Shown: positions 12,283-26,900, counted from the stretch's first letter. The stretch: DNA of 64,000 bases from Ananas comosus (GCF_001540865.1 NC_033622.1:10135838-10199837), one strand, 5' to 3'. Program-made: numbers and translations. Notes: a model not told the origin generated them from the sequence alone.

Positions 12283-14163
12283 TGTAGTATCCCTGGTTTT
12301 TGGGTTGCCCGTGGATCTCAACATCTGAGGCTTATCGACACATCTGGAGAGTGTCGGGACAAGTCGGAGTCGTTTTGGGCGAAATGGATATAAAACGGAC
12401 TCAGTGCGACGCGAGAGCAGAGTTTTAATATTGAAATCTACAAAGTGTAGGTTTTCAGTATTGAGTGCCGGTACCATACAAGGGAGTACCGGTACCCCGG
12501 TGTATTTTCAGAACTGATGCTCTCGGGTTGTGCCAATTTGATGCTGAGTACCGGTACGACATCGGGCTGGTACCGGTACTCCAGCTGGGTTTTGAGTTGG
12601 TGATGGGTAATATGGTCTTTTTGGTTGGTGGATAATTACGCCACCTACTCCCTCTTTATATTTATCAACTCAACCTGCTGAGAAGGAGTATTTTTCATTT
12701 TTCCTCTCTCTCTCTCTAATTTTGATCGTGTGCTTGGAGGAGGCCATGACTCGAGTTCGGGAGATTTTCGACGTCGATTTGGAGGGCCGTTCGAGTGTGC
12801 GTGCATCGCAGTTGCGTCGTTGGAGGCCGGGCGAGTGCGTGGTTTCCTGACCTTTCGACTTCTCGCCGTAGTTGGATTAGCTTTACGAGGTGAGTTAATG
12901 TTTGCCGAAATCGTCGGATTTCCTCCTAAGCCGGAGTTGATAGCATGTATTTTTGGCTTCGTATATCATAATTAATAGCTCGAATTCGTTGATTTGCATG
13001 TTATTTTAAATCTGAATTTGGAGCATAATTAGTGATGTAGATGAATGATACATGTTGGACTTGGAATTGACTTAGGAAAAACTATTAGTTTCTACACTGT
13101 CACTTTCTGAAAATTATCAGATTTAGCTTTAGGAGTTGTTTGTATCGCCACTGTTTGTATGCGGTGGATACCCAGAATAGTGTAGAATGAATCTACGCTC
13201 GTGCTGGAATGCCCAGTTTATTTTACAGTAGTGTGTAGACTGTTTTGGACTGTCGGGTGCCGTCGCAGTTGACGGTGGACCCAGATTTCTGTACTTTGCG
13301 TCAGATTGTGCCAAGGGCACGTGAGCTTTTGTTGTTAGACCAGTTAGACCCATTTGCTTTTATTATAGTCTGTAAGAGCCTGATTGAGCTCGGCAGAGAC
13401 ACGCTTGCATACTCGGTTGGATAGCGCCCACGAGTGCCACTCCGAAGTCGGGCTTAGTGCTTTTGCGTTGATGTCGTAGTGTCCTGGTTAGACTTGCTCT
13501 CCACCAACAACCCAGCGTGGTGGTGGTTGGTGTAGGTTCGACAGGCAGGATGGGTGCGTTCACAGTCCCTAGTGAGATTGGGTCAGAGATTGCATCTTGC
13601 TTATATCTACAGATAGCTAGTATTGGTTAGCGATGGTATAGTGGCATATAGCTGTAGAGTTTTACCAGCTTCCTTTACTATCCTTTTGTATACTTTCTCT
13701 AGACTTAGTGGGTGAGCCGTTGAGGTCGGTAGCGGTATCCACTGAGGACTACTTCTTTTTGCAGTAGTTCTCACACCCAGTTGTTGATCCCTTTTTGCAA
13801 AGCCTTCTTCTATGGCTGCTACTGTCGCCGATACTGATCGTGGAAAGGGAGTCGCAAGCTAGATCCTTTCCCTGATTGTAGTCCTAGAGGAGTACCACCT
13901 ATAGGTAGTTTTGGGTTTTTGGCTCATGTACATACTTATACTGATTTACTCGCTGAAGCGAGTGATGTCTGTGTCTTAGAGACTTTATATGTATAGTGAA
14001 CCTGATATTTATTTATATTTAGTTCTGTTAGCAGCTCTATACTACTGGTTATAGTTTTGTATAATTACAGGTACAGCTATCGCTTCGTATACAGGAGAAA
14101 TTCTTTTATATACGGCGGGTCTGTTGGCGTGCCCGGAGAAATGCGGTAATCCGGGGCGTGACA
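12283..14163 (-). mobile_element. Solo LTR 2 (TGTCACGCC family, 1.9 kb, reverse orientation)
   Basis: On the - strand it begins TGTCACGCCCCGGATTAC and ends GGATACTACA. Perfect 5-bp duplications ATTTT flank it (12278-12282 and 14164-14168). A TATA-like AAATATAAAG lies near 12654-12663 (- strand). Positions 12465-12585 contain several GTACCGGTAC palindromes. No internal retrotransposon region is present. Confidence 0.85.
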
Positions 14164-14168
14164 ATTTT

Positions 14169-14705
14169 CTACAAAATAGCCTCTTTTAGGTCAATTCGAG
14201 ATATTGAATTCAACATGTATATGTCGAATTGATCTACATTTTGCTTACAGACTTTTCTCTGGTTCTTCAACGAAACTCTAAGCAAAAGATCACCATAAAA
14301 GTATGAATTTACTCTTCATGTGCGGCGTCGTGGATTCGGCGTTATCAAGGCGGTTTGTGGATTCGGATCGTGGGCTCAAGGATTCGAGTGGCGTTTGTGG
14401 ATTCGGACGTGAGGCATGGCGTTCGTGGATTTGAACGTGGGGTGTGGACAACCCCGGTGACGTGCGTGAGATCCGTAGGAAGTTAAAGAGAGGTTGAGTC
14501 CGTGGAGTCGGTAATCACCTTGTAAATTTTTTCTTTTAATGGATTGTGTTTTCACGTGTAGGTCCCGTAGGTTTTCTCCAAATTGGAGTTTTCTCACGTA
14601 AATCTCGTTGTGCTATTTTATTTTCTGAATTTATTTTTATCGCATTGAGATTTGTATTTGTGGGCTATACATCTATTCGCCCCCCTCTAGGTGTTTGATA
14701 GTATC
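14169..14705 (+). mobile_element. Probable copia LTR 3'-part fragment
   Basis: 14290-14700 has the style of a copia R/U5: repeated GTGGATTCGG words, CACGTGTAGGTCCCGTAGG, CTCACGTAAATCTCG, then TTCGCCCCCCTCTAGG and a terminal AGATCCTA-like stretch. No primer-binding site or internal region follows, so it is only a fragment. Confidence 0.4.
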
Positions 14706-15150
14706 TAGATAGATCCTAAAATTTCCATAACCTACACCTCTTCCTCGCCGGCATGCTTCTCGGCCCCGAAAAACACTTCCTTTTCATCGCCGATGGCGGC
14801 AGCGGTGAGGACGGCGGGTGAAAGAGGGTCGGAGAGGAAAATAAAAAAAAAAGAGGGTCGCGGCCCGGCCTCGGCGGGGTCGGAGGCGAGGAGAGCAGGG
14901 CATGTGCAGGCGAGGGCGAGAGTGTGAGAGGCAGAGGCGGGGGGACCGTTTCCACCTCCGCCTCCGCTCACTTCTTCGACAAGAAAAAAAAAAAAGAACA
15001 CGAGAAAAAAAAAAGGAGAGAAAAAAAGGTATAAGGATATTTTGGTCAATTTGTTGAAAATCCGGACCGAATCTGCAAATCGAAAAAGACAGTCTAGTTT
15101 TGCAAAAGCTCAAAACTTGTGGATTTTTCATGCAAATTGGCCATATTTTT
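14706..15150 (-). mobile_element. Fragment of the GC-rich foldback element family
   Basis: Read on the - strand it matches the outer arm at 63405-64000 and the element at 43890-46285: CAATTTGCATGAAAAATCC, TTGAGCTTTTGCAAA, GACCAAAATATCCTTATACC, a poly-T/C stretch, then GC-rich sequence. Only one arm is present. Confidence 0.6.
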
Positions 15151-17198
15151 TACTATGAAAGACATGATGAGAGTTGAGCTGCAATGCTATCAATAGCAAT
15201 ACGCTGCCACCCATTTATTTTTGATGATAAAACCTCCAAATCGACGATTAATATTATTGAATATAATCTATACCACTTGAAATATCTAAAAATTAAATTT
15301 CAAATATTTTCGATGGTGTGAGTTTGTATAGGATCAATTGGTCCACTAACTCTCCTCAGAAAAGGTCCCCACATCTCTATAAATGGAGTTCTGTGAGTTC
15401 TTATTTAATAGGGCAAAAAGAGATAGAGCTTATCTAATCTATTGACCATTTTGATTCGGCTACCAAACTTTCCAAAATGTTGATTTTAATATCCAATATT
15501 TCAATTTGTTTAATTTGAGTCAACCAATAGTATGTGACTTCAAATTTTGAATGTATTATTTATTTTTATATGTTTAATTAGTATATTTCATGTAATTTTT
15601 ACAAGTATAAATTTATTTAAATTATTAGCTTAATTAAAGTTTATAGTTAAGTTGTCGTTGACTGATTCAAATCAAACAAGTCAAAATGTCGGGATGTAAA
15701 AATCAAAGTTTTGAAAAGTTGGATAGCCGAATCAAAATAGTCCATAATTCTGACAAGTTTTATAAACTCTTATATTTTAGTAAATAAATAAAGACCATCC
15801 TTTACTCCTACACGGCATATTTTTCAATGCTATAAAGTTGAATCCCAAGTTTAAAAAAAATACCGTTAAAATATTTAAAAACAATTTTTATATTTCTTTT
15901 TGAAAATAATAGCAGTTTGAATGACAAAAAAAAAATCCTAATCTAATGATATCATTATGCATCATTTCCAAAATATAAAAATACATCGAAAACAATTATA
16001 ATTTAAAATGATACGTATTTTCTTTTCCTACAATATTTCTTAAAATTTTTATTTATTATTTTTTAATATTTATTTTTTATATATTTTATATATTATATTT
16101 GGGTTTCTTAAACAGGCCGAGCCCGCGAGCCCATCACGACACAGTAAGGTTCCATGTGCGGACCATGTTGTCGCACTGGCTGAGCCCATGGATCGACACA
16201 GGACGATCATGACTTTTATTTATACTTTTTTTTTATTGTTTTTTGTTTTTATAGAATAAAAATTATTTAAATTTTAAATAGTTTTTTCAAAAAATACTTG
16301 AAACTATCTAAAACTTATTAACTAAAAAAATTGCATCTAGACTATTTAGGCTCTGTTCGCTTCAACCTAAAACTATAAAAAATAATTTTCGGTGGAAAAG
16401 AGTCTTCGGCGTAAAACGAATTTTACGCTCTCTAACATCTAGTTTGTAGGAAGTGAAAATTAGTTTTTCAGTCATACTCGTTCAGTTGAAATAAAATGTT
16501 TAAATAAAAAATAATTTTATATATTTTTCTTCTCGTATATATATTATAGATTATTTATATAAATAATTACCATATTATATATATTATTCTTTAATTTCTT
16601 GAGAGTTTTCGTTTTTTGCTGAAAAACAACGCACAACGAAAACTTAAATCCATAAAAGTGCTTTTACGAAAAAACTGTTTTATGTCGAATCGAATAAGCA
16701 AACAAATATTTTTCATACAGAAAATAGTTTTTTAACTTTATTCTACGCCAAACTAAACACCCTGTTAGAGAAACTTACTTATAAAATGATATAAAATGAT
16801 TGGATCAAATGCATAAGTATCATCCATGTAATATTAATATTAATATTAATATTAATATTTTTATATTTTGTTTGCAGATAGCCATGTAATATTAATATTT
16901 TTATATTTACACTCCAAACATTCAATTTTTTATTATCAATCCATCGATAAAAAATGACTAATACTAGAAATAAACTTGTGAAGAAATAATAAAAATGCAT
17001 GCCGATGGTATAGACGAGTCTTTTTATTATCCAAAATCATCTTTCTAAGTAAAGCTAGTGATAGACTGATAGTTGTTGTTGGTCTAGTTTCCTCGGTCGA
17101 CTTACATGTTCTGATAATTATAAATGCTGATAATTTTATAACTAAGTATTTTTATAGATTTTGATTTCGAAGTTTAAGACAAGCTATTTATTATACGT
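15151..17198. other. Intergenic repeat-rich DNA
   Basis: Contains a P1 fragment (about 15205-15325), AT-rich unique sequence, a possible MITE at about 16352-16765 (right end CCAAACTAAACACCCTGTT) and an (ATTAAT)n tract near 16830-16860. No gene is seen. Confidence 0.45.
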
Positions 17199-17640
17199 TG
17201 TCACGTCCTGGGACTTGCCTCTCAGGACGCACCCGAAAGCGTGCATCAAATCCTTAGAAAAGACAGAGTTCTTCCTGCCTACACGAAGCGATAACATATA
17301 ACCTATACATTTTATGCAAGAGTAGCTAGCTACAAGGAAGAATTAGAGTTAAATTAGTTACTATATTTTAAACTTTTATATTTGTCATTCAACTACTCCT
17401 GCAACTAAAATAATTAAGTTCATATCGTTACACCAAAATGGTACAAACATGCCTCTCTCATTAGTTCTCACAAATTAATGATACCCTCCAAACCAACTCT
17501 AAATGATCTATTTAGCTCCTGAAATCTTTGTCACGATCATGCATCTCACTGGTAATGGATTACTCTGTAAAAGCAACAATATATTATAAATGGGTAACAA
17601 CTTGAAATAATATTTCAATAGGTGCTACCGCCAAAAAAAG
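17199..17640 (+). mobile_element. LTR fragment related to the TGTCACG type
   Basis: Begins TGTCACGTCCTGGGACTTGC and shares CTACACGAAGCGATA with the solo LTRs. The 3' end and a matching TACGT duplication were not found, so it is truncated or strongly diverged. Confidence 0.5.
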
Positions 17641-18227
17641 TGTCTCTTTGCACTCACTCGATTTAAGGGATGCATAAGTAGTAAATGAACAGAAAGATAA
17701 ACTATTGCTACCGCAGTGAAAAGGAAATGTAATGCATCATGCATGCGACTACTACACCTAAGTAAGATGTCCATATATGCGTGTAGGATATATATAATTA
17801 TGCTAATGACCAAGCTTTCAGTTCCGAGAAAGGAAATTAACTACTCTTGTCATTTTCTTACTCTCACCGACATGAAGGTTTGAGTTCAATTCACTTATAA
17901 ATACCTCATTAGGACACGAAATAATTGTGTCCCAAATCCCAATCGATCAGTAAACACGAGGAGTCGAGAATGTTTGGGCTTCCCAAGTTCAGGTATAAGA
18001 GAGTCGAAATAATCGAGTATCTTCTTCCATAATGACTCTTCTGTAAGGTCATCGTTTAAAGGGCAGCGAACAAAAGTGATCGATGTTAATAATAATAGAA
18101 TGGTAATTTATAATCAAATCTTGTAATCTGCTCAATTTGTTAGTGAATTTGATCTCTTCGTGCCCATAGGTGTAATCCGTGTTAGGTGAAACACATAAAT
18201 CTTCATGTATTATTATCATTGTAAACT
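17641..18227. other. Degenerate LTR-like sequence
   Basis: 18170-18215 (GTAATCCGTGTTAGGTGAAAC, ATAAATCTTCATG) resembles a copia U5. No coding sequence. Confidence 0.3.
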
Positions 18228-20200
18228 TGGATTTTCTCTTTCTATTTCATTTACTCTAATTTTTTGCACTTCTTGATTGTGAGTGTTTTTAGATACATTA
18301 TATTTACTAGTGTAAGAACCCGCCACACGATGTGCCGGATAAAAATTACAATAAATTATAAATTAAATATACAAATAAAGATATAAAAATATAGCAGAAA
18401 ATAATCAATATTTGATTGGTTAATAATATAAAAAATATATTGAAACTTTTTTAGAATGAAAATATAATCCAAAAGAGAACAAAAAAAGAAAACAAAAAGA
18501 AAAAAAAAAACTATAAGAGAATAAAAATTATCGCATAGATAGGAATTAAAAAGAAAAACATAATTTAATGAAAGAATAAAAAAGGAGGAGAAAAAATAAA
18601 AACTGTTAGTTATATGCCCAAAAGCCAATCTGGTGACACTAGCTTAAGGGTATTTATGTATTAATTATTTATAATTCATAATATGAGGGCAGATAATCTA
18701 TTCATATATATTGTATAGCAGTACAATATTGATATGAATCGTCCATAGGGTCTTTGTTTGNACTAGATTTGATTTAGTTGGATAAGCATGAATATTTAAT
18801 TGTTAAATTTTATTGGAGAGAGAGAAAAATCTTATTAGATAAGATTTTATGAAATAAGATTCTATATATAATATATAGATGTATATGTATGTATGTGTGG
18901 ATACAGAATGGATTAAGAATAAAAAAATAAAATAAAAAAAAGGGGGTCGTATACCTATTATGCCGTACGGATGGTGTACTTTAATTAAGGTGCCATGCAT
19001 CTTAATTAAAGAGATGCATAATGGATTTTGATGTATATACATCTAGAGATCTATTTCTCTCCTATCTCTCTTCCGTGCGCGTGTTTCTCTCCGATCAACT
19101 TCTCTACTCTTCATCGATTGGTGGATCATGAAAGGATTGCTAGCACCGTCCAGATGGTCCATGACTCATCCTATTCGTGAGACGAAGATCGATCGGGTCG
19201 CCGATTCCGTGTGGATACGCGTAGAGGCCGGGCATGTGCGCGGCTCATCGGAATCTCTGTTCATCATATTCAGTTTCAACCGTACAGTAGATCAAGAGAC
19301 CTTAACTGGTCCACGGTAAGATCTCTGAACATAAAGAGTTTTGTTTAGATTAAATTTTTGCATAGTAACATGAGAATGATTCGCCGACAACGGTTTGATT
19401 TATTGATTTTTGGTTTTCATATGTGATATGTATTTGGCTTCCGAAAAATTTTAAAAGTGCAATACTATTTTCCGCTGCGTTTTTCTGATGTGCCGGTTTT
19501 TTTTCTAACAAAAACCGGAGGTGATTTCGTTGGGATTGGTTTCATTACTCGGCGAATTATAACAGGCTCCAGTTTCTTCTTTTCTACATCAAAACCAAAT
19601 TTTAAAAGAAAAATTAGCATTAAAATAAAATAAAATTTGGAGAGAAAATAAATTTTTTTTTTCTTTTTGAGAAAGAAAAAAATATTTTTTAATTCATAAT
19701 AATATAAAATCTCATCTGAAGCCAACTCGATTCGTCGCTCTTAAATTCATCATCACCTATTTCTTCTCTATATTAAAACAAATCAAAATTGTAAAAATTG
19801 ATATTTAAAAATTATTAATAATAATTTGAAACCTACCAAAAAAAAAGGAGAAGAGAGAGCGGACGTAAGATGGGGAGAGAGAGAGGGGGAGATAGGGGAT
19901 AGGGGTTATTTTGAGAGAGCGGGTTGGAGATGAAGGAACATACAGTGAAATAAGTGGGAGATGAAGGAAACATACGGAGGGATGAGAGAAAATGAAAGGA
20001 TGTACCACTTATAAAAAGAAAAAAAATCAGAAAAGTCTAAAAAAGGGAAGAAATTGCCACATCAGATATTGAAAAATCTATATGGAGATATAGATTAGCA
20101 AGGTTGTACGTACTTGGGTTTTCTCTTTTTATTTCATTTACTTTAATATTTTTTGTTTCTTGATTGTGAGTGATTTAGATACATTATATTTATTTGTTAG
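18228..20200 (+). repeat. Segment flanked by about 85-90-bp direct repeats
   Basis: 18228-18313 and 20109-20200 are clear direct repeats (TTTTCTCTTTCTATTTCATT, TTCTTGATTGTGAGTG, TAGATACATTATATTTA). The DNA between (18314-20108) is AT-rich, with a GC-richer leader-like stretch at 19080-19320 and one undetermined base at 18761. No element domain is recognised. Confidence 0.6.
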
Positions 20201-20701
20201 TAGCTTAGTATCTTGATAGTTCGGTTCATCTTTGTCACACTACACTTAGTAATGTCAACATCCATTAAAATGATAAATATTACATCTGAAAGAAATATCA
20301 TTTGGTACATTGAAATTGGAATAGCATGGAAATTAAAAAAAGTTATTGAAGAGGTGAATTTTAAATTCATACGTATTTTGAATCATAAGATGTCACGAAA
20401 ATTGTAAATATCTATTAAGAATTATAAACAAATGCCTCATTTGCTATCTTTTTTTATATTAAATATAATTTTATATAAGAAAGGAGTAAAAATGGATAGT
20501 GAATTGCTTGCAATTAATTTTTTCATCCAAAATATTTGTTTGATGATAAAAGTACAAAAATTAAAAATATTTTTATATTTCTAAATTTATCTTTAAAAAT
20601 TATTTCTACCATTTGACTTGAATAATGTTATAAGCTAACCAGTTAGGATAGTAATGAAAAGAGAAATTTCACTCGCATCTTAAATATAGTATTTAAAAAA
20701 T
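20201..20701. other. AT-rich intergenic DNA
   Basis: No gene or element is recognised before the MITE that starts near 20702. Confidence 0.5.
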
Positions 20702-20957
20702 GGGGCAATTGTTTATATATTTTTTAAAAGTTTTCGACTTTCTGTTTACTCCACTTATAAGACTAATATTAAAAATACCTTTTTAGTATTCCAACTTTCA
20801 AATATATCTCTAGAATTAAATTCTATCAGTGAACCGTTAGAAATAACCGTTATCTCTATAAAATTACTATTTTGCCCTTCAAAATATACGCTTCTACTGT
20901 CACCAACTTTTCTTCTTTATCCTTAAGTGGGGAGAAAAAAAATATTTTGACATATTT

Positions 20958-23900
20958 TGTCACGCCCCGGATTACTCGTTTTTTCGGGCATGCTAACAAA
21001 CCCGCCGTATACATAGGAATTTTTCCTGTATACGAAGCGAAACAGTAACAGTACCTGTAATCAATACAACACTACAACCAGTAGTATAGAGCTACAAGGA
21101 TAAATAAACCATAAATAACAGTGGTTTAATACATACATAGCATCTGGGTACAAAAATACTCGCTCAGGCAAGGTACAACATCTGTATGTAAAGGACCAAA
21201 AACTACAATTACCTGTAGCTGATACTCCTCTAGCTCTGGCTCGTTTGGAAGGGCTCTAACTCGCGACGCCCTTGCCACACTCAGAAACAGCAGCAGCAGC
21301 AGCCGAAGACGACGGCTTTGCAAAAATAGGGGTAACAACTGGACGTGAGAACTGCTGCAAAAGAAGTAGTCCTCAGTGGGTACCGCCCTCAAACTCATCG
21401 GTTTACCCACCAAGTCTACAGATGTCACGCCCCGGGGTCCCTTTAGGTTAAAAACACAGCTGAAATTTTTTTTTTTTTTTTTTTGAACTGAATCCCGAGG
21501 GTTGCAGATCGGCGCGACACAATAAGGGAATCCAATAAGTTGCACAACGGACCGGAGACTCGGCCCGTAATTTGCACGGCGTCGCAAGCAGGTACACGGA
21601 TATGATAACGTCCGACAAGTCATGTCACAAGTATCAGGATATGAAAGCGCTCGAACCCAAACGATCAGTGTCAGCAATAATAGGGAATATAAACGTCGAC
21701 CCAATGGATCGGTCACGAAAGTGATAGGATATGAGTCAAGAGTATACATCATGGCCGTGAAGAGCAAGACGTAACCTGACATCGCCCAACCCGTCCAGGG
21801 GTATAGACCGGACTCAACGGTCGCATGGAGACAACAGGTCGAGGAACTCACCGCAATAGGTCCAAAATACTGAAATACGCCAGAATTGACGCCGACTAGA
21901 TCCGGCTAATCTCAAACAGGATAATACAAGAAATCTCTCTACTATAAATATGAAAGCAGGGTATGCAGAATAGCTAAGTAGCATCGCAACAAGGAAACTT
22001 GTAATCACATACAGATAGACTATACTCCTACACATGATACATAGCATGGAAGCATTGAGTAGAGTATAATCAAACAACGTGGGTTGTAAATGTATACAAT
22101 AAGGAGGTGCCTGGAAAGCCCTTCCCAACATATAATATACATGCATGAATAACTAACAAAAGACAAGGTAAGAAACCATCACCGAGCGGCACCACTTGAC
22201 AACGTCGGCATCGAAGTACCGCCACCTGTAAGGATGTCGCGTCTGTCTCCTACTGGCAAAAGAAAGTCCAAACGCGGACCTAAGAGGGTCAATACCCGGG
22301 GTTAGCCCTAACTCCCAGCGCAACTAAATAACGCGACGAGTAATCCACAACCCCGAAGCCCGGCCGCGGGGCACAGACTATCTGCACAGGAAGATCGGTT
22401 TCCCAACTTCCCGATTACCGTAACTCGCCGGAAGTCCGGAAAACGCACACTGCGGACTCGTCCCCGCCGTGCGGGCGCCCGCCCCACTCGAATTGTCTCG
22501 AAACACATCGAGAGCCCGCATTACTAGAGTCACCTGCTGCCACCAGAACACATTCCAATTTTAGATGCTTTTGGCAGCGGCAAAGGGCACAGATAACACC
22601 CCTACACAATTATGCACGTCGGAATAGGTTGTAGCAATCCGGGTTCCCGCAAAGTGTCTATTTCGACAACCGCGGAACCCACCGTCGCTCGCCACACAAT
22701 AGGACCCGTCATCAACCCGATCACAATGTGATGATGTGACGGGCAGCCACAAGGCTAGCGAACCATCACACAAACGACAACCAAACCACGTTCGGCAGAA
22801 ATCGCGGAACCGAAACCCGCAGCGTTCATTTCGAGGCGCAACGCAATTTTGCCGTGAAAAACGCACACGAAATGACTCTATTAAACGATTTCCGCAAAAA
22901 GCTAAACCGGATCAAATGGACATCAGTCAGAGCGTCAAACACAGCAATCCCCACGAGCATGGCCCCCCAGCGCCCAGGGACTCAACACACGCTTTTGACG
23001 CGCCGCGGCTGTGCCACAGTGGCCCTAGGGCCGTGCACTTACACAAAAGTTGCCCTCCTATGTACATAAAGATCCATATATTTTATGTAAATTTGATCGG
23101 ACTCAGTGGCTCGTTCACCGCTGGCAAGACCGAGGACTTCCAAAGGTCGCCAGAAGAACACGTACATGACAGGTCTCGGGACGTACCCGGAGGCCGTGCT
23201 CATGGTCGCCGGAGCACAACGGATCGCTGTGGGAAGCCGCGGGAAGGCAACACCAACTCGCGAAGGTTCAGCGAATATACGCAGCCGATGGAAAAACCAA
23301 GCCGAACAGGATACGGACACTGCTGCGGTAATCCAAGGTAAGTGAGTAATGTGATCAGGCAGCACTGACGCAGCGACTCACCGTGCTCGACCCTCCGCGA
23401 GGCATCAGGAATACTGCCTCGGATCGCCGAAAACGAAGCACGGCACTAAAGCAAGAAGCACACAGCAAAAGGCTCCAGCAGGGCTCGACACCCACCGCCT
23501 AACCGGCAAAAACAGCGGAACGGGGCGCCTTCCCTGACGGAGCAACGCACAGGTGAGGCACCGAGTGAACAGCAACATTGCGCCAGGATACGAAAAAAAT
23601 CGTGCTCGCCTGTTCCGTACGAGGTCGGACGGAGGCTCGCGGAAGGCTCGGAACGAGTAAACAACCCCACAAATCAGCCCTATGTTTCCGGGCTGGCCCG
23701 CGGCGAGCAAAGCTTGCCTCCGCCAGCTTCGGCGGCACGAGCGCGCGGCGGCAGCGAGGTGGTTACGATTGGGTGTGGGAAGGGAAGGAAATGGGTGCTG
23801 CACCTGTAGGTGGCGTGGGACGGAGAGCGAGGGGACGGCTGCGGCGACGGTGAGCAACCGAACCACAGAGCCCAGCCAGCGGTGACAGGGTTCGGGGCGT

Positions 23901-26900
23901 GCAGGTCTCAGGGTCGGTGCAGGCATACGGCAGCTCTCGTGGGCGAGGCGAGGGCGCCGAACAGAGGGGCAGCCGCGGGCGAGCGGCAGAGGGGTCGCTC
24001 GAGGTCGCCATGCGATGAGGAGGGAGGCAGCCGGCGAAGGAGCGGCCGGCAACCCGGCGAGCTCGGCGCGGCCATGGGAGAGTCGGTCCCCGGCGATTTG
24101 ATAACTAGAAGCGAGGTCGGGTAGGACAGAGGATTTGTCGTGGCCGGTCGGGCGGCGGAAGGGATTGGGTCTGGGCCGACTCGAAGAGCTTGGATTATAG
24201 CAAAGGATTGGTCGACCAAAGGAATAGAGAGCTGTTGGGAACCAAAAGAATTACTGTAGTAGAACAGGAGGGAGTGGGAGAGCGGTGTTGTGGAAGCCGG
24301 GGCGTCGAGAGTACAAGGCGATCGGGGGAGGCCGGAAACGAGGGAATGAATAACTGAGTCTGCGGACAGGATTAAGGAGCGGCGGCTGATAGACGGTGTG
24401 AGTTGCTTGAAGGCGGGAAAGGCTGGGAGGAGGTGTTGGTGGGGTAGCGCTAGGGAAGTAGAAGAACAGAGTGGGGGGGAGAGGCGGATTACTAAGAACA
24501 GTGGGTCCCCGAGCCGCGCCACACCCGGGTACCGGCAAAGAATAAGATCAAACGTAGCAGGTACGTGAGGCGCGTAGTTGCGATCGCTAGATACTATTAT
24601 TCAGGTAGAGGAGGTAGATAGCAGATAAAGCGAGTGCAGTTTGGACCAACGGGGCGTATGCAGACGATAGGGATGGACGCCCGAGCGCGACGGCGGGCGC
24701 GAGTACCCGAACGCGGCGAAGGTGGTATAGGCAAGGCTTGCAGAGCAGGCACGCGAGACTGAAATGGGGAAGAGGGTGGGCGTACAGTAGGAGTACGCAG
24801 CCGCGTGATCCGGGGGATAGACGTGGTGCCAGGGTGGACGATGTTGGTCGTCAAAATAGGATGGTGTTGACGTGAGATGAGTGCGGCGTCGATTAAGGAG
24901 GTGAGTATTTTTTCGCGTGCAGCAGAAGGATAAGACGAGAAGATTGGAGAGTAATATCGAGAACAGGCTTAACCCGGTCTGGAGGCTTTTGTGTCCGCCG
25001 GGCAGATGCTGTATCCGCGGACGAGGGGGAAGGAACTGAGCGAGTAGAACCAGGACAAAGTCGGAGAATGACGAGGCCCGCCATCCGCGCGCCTGGGGAC
25101 CTGTCGAGGAGGTGGCGAAGAAGGTCGCGGTAGCGTAAAGACGTACAGAACCTAGGTAGGGGAAGCGAGAAGCTGAAGGAACAGGGGCATGGTAAAGGAG
25201 CAAGATGCAGTAGACTGCGCGATAGGGTTTGGGGGAAAAGAGTGTACGCATTGATGATGTAACCGGCACAGGTGAACTCGCGGCGATGGGATTGATACTT
25301 TTAGCGGAACGTTTAACTTGCCCAGCGCGCAGATTGGCATCGGTCAGGGAGACCGGGGCCGGCGGCGCCCCCACCGACAGCGCCGGTACGGCGAGTGGCG
25401 ACTCTCTCCGGGACCGGGGGTGGGCGGTGCCGGAGTCGCAGCACGGAGGCCGCAAGATGGAAAAAGCGGCTGCAGGGCGCGAGGGTGAGGCTCGCAGGTC
25501 TGCTGCGCCCGAGCAGACCTGGGGCGGCTGGGCAGGATGCGCCATCTCGTAGCGGCGGGCAGCAGCCACGCAAGGGGCGGCGGCAGTCGCGAGGAGGGAT
25601 GCCAAGGGGCTCCGGGGAGTCGCGCGGGGTGGTCACGACTGGCGGCGGTGCAGAGAAAGGGGCCGCAGGCTTGCCTCGCCTGGGCTCGGGCTGGGCCGGA
25701 CGTGGGCGTCTCGTGTACATCGATAGGTGAATGGGGTAGAGGCCATGGAAAGGGGGCAGTGTACTGCGGCGGGGAGCGTCAAGAGGGCGCGGCTCACGAG
25801 CGTGGTTATAGGGAAAGGGACCGGGGAGGGCGGGCTGGCAGAGCATTAAGCATTAGAAACTGGCGTCGGGAGGGTGAGGCGGCGAGGAGGAGGTTTGAGT
25901 CCTCCCTCTCGGTACCAAAGTGCTGTGGAGAAGAGAGGTAAGTGAGAGACAGAGACAGAGAGAGAGGTGGGATGAGAGAAGAACGAGGCTGAGGGTGTGG
26001 TGGTGCCAGAAGAGAGAGGGGGAGAACATACACAAGATGATAGAGCAGGGCGCTGTCCGTGGCGGAGCACGAGGGTATAGGAGAAGTACGGCGAGAGAGA
26101 GCGCGCGGCCGGGAGTCCGTGCGCCCACGAGAGTACAGGTAGGAGAGGACCGAAAGAACGTAAGCAATTTGGGGTGCTGTTTAAGGCGGTAACTAGAGGA
26201 CTGAATCTAAAGGTTCTGCGCGATGCAGTTACAAGGAGAAAAGTACCTAGAAAATTAATATAATAAGTGCGCAAAATTGCTCAAGAAAAGGTCGCACCAG
26301 ACATATACATTTCAAGCTAGAATGAGGCAGTCAGAGGCAATGAGTGAAAACAGTGTTGGATCCATGAAAGGTGGCGGGGGCGGTTAGTACCAATAGAGTA
26401 ACCTCGCGAGCGTAGCCGTATTCTGCGACACGGCGGTAGTATGCATGCCGTTAAGCGCAAAGACGAGATACGATAAGGAATAGAAGTCGCGAGCTTGTGT
26501 CCGCGAGAAAAATACCAAATTTGCCCTCGACGCTGAGACGCGTCGAGTCACAGTCGACTCCTAACGCGTCGGGATTCTCGGGCACAGCAGATTATAATGG
26601 GGGGCTCCGGCTCCTTTCGGATTGCGAACGGTAGAGTATCGCGAAATGGCAAATGAGGTGGCGATGCGAAGCGACCGGTTGATCGGAGCACAACAAAGCT
26701 AACGACTTGTCGGTTACACTCGGTCAAGAACAGGTCTAGCGGCATTTAGCGACGCCAAGCTCCATCTCATCTCCAAAAGGCCAAATATCACGCACAATTA
26801 CATATAAAACACGTTTTATTGGATTTTCTCGAAATCCGTGCGTCAAACTCAAAATCCGTCAGCGCCAGTAGTTCTAGAACAGCTAAACCGGTCGAAACGA

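Noticed and set aside
21126..21851. 241-codon open frame on the - strand
   Set aside because: It crosses the boundary between solo LTR 3 and the nested element, so it cannot be an ancestral gene.
22736..23341. 201-codon open frame on the + strand
   Set aside because: GC-rich chance frame in the nested element; no recognisable motif or homology to retrotransposon proteins.
24601..25605. 334-codon open frame on the - strand
   Set aside because: It lies in the very GC-rich middle of the 5.7-kb nested element, overlaps equally long frames on the other strand, and shows no domain.
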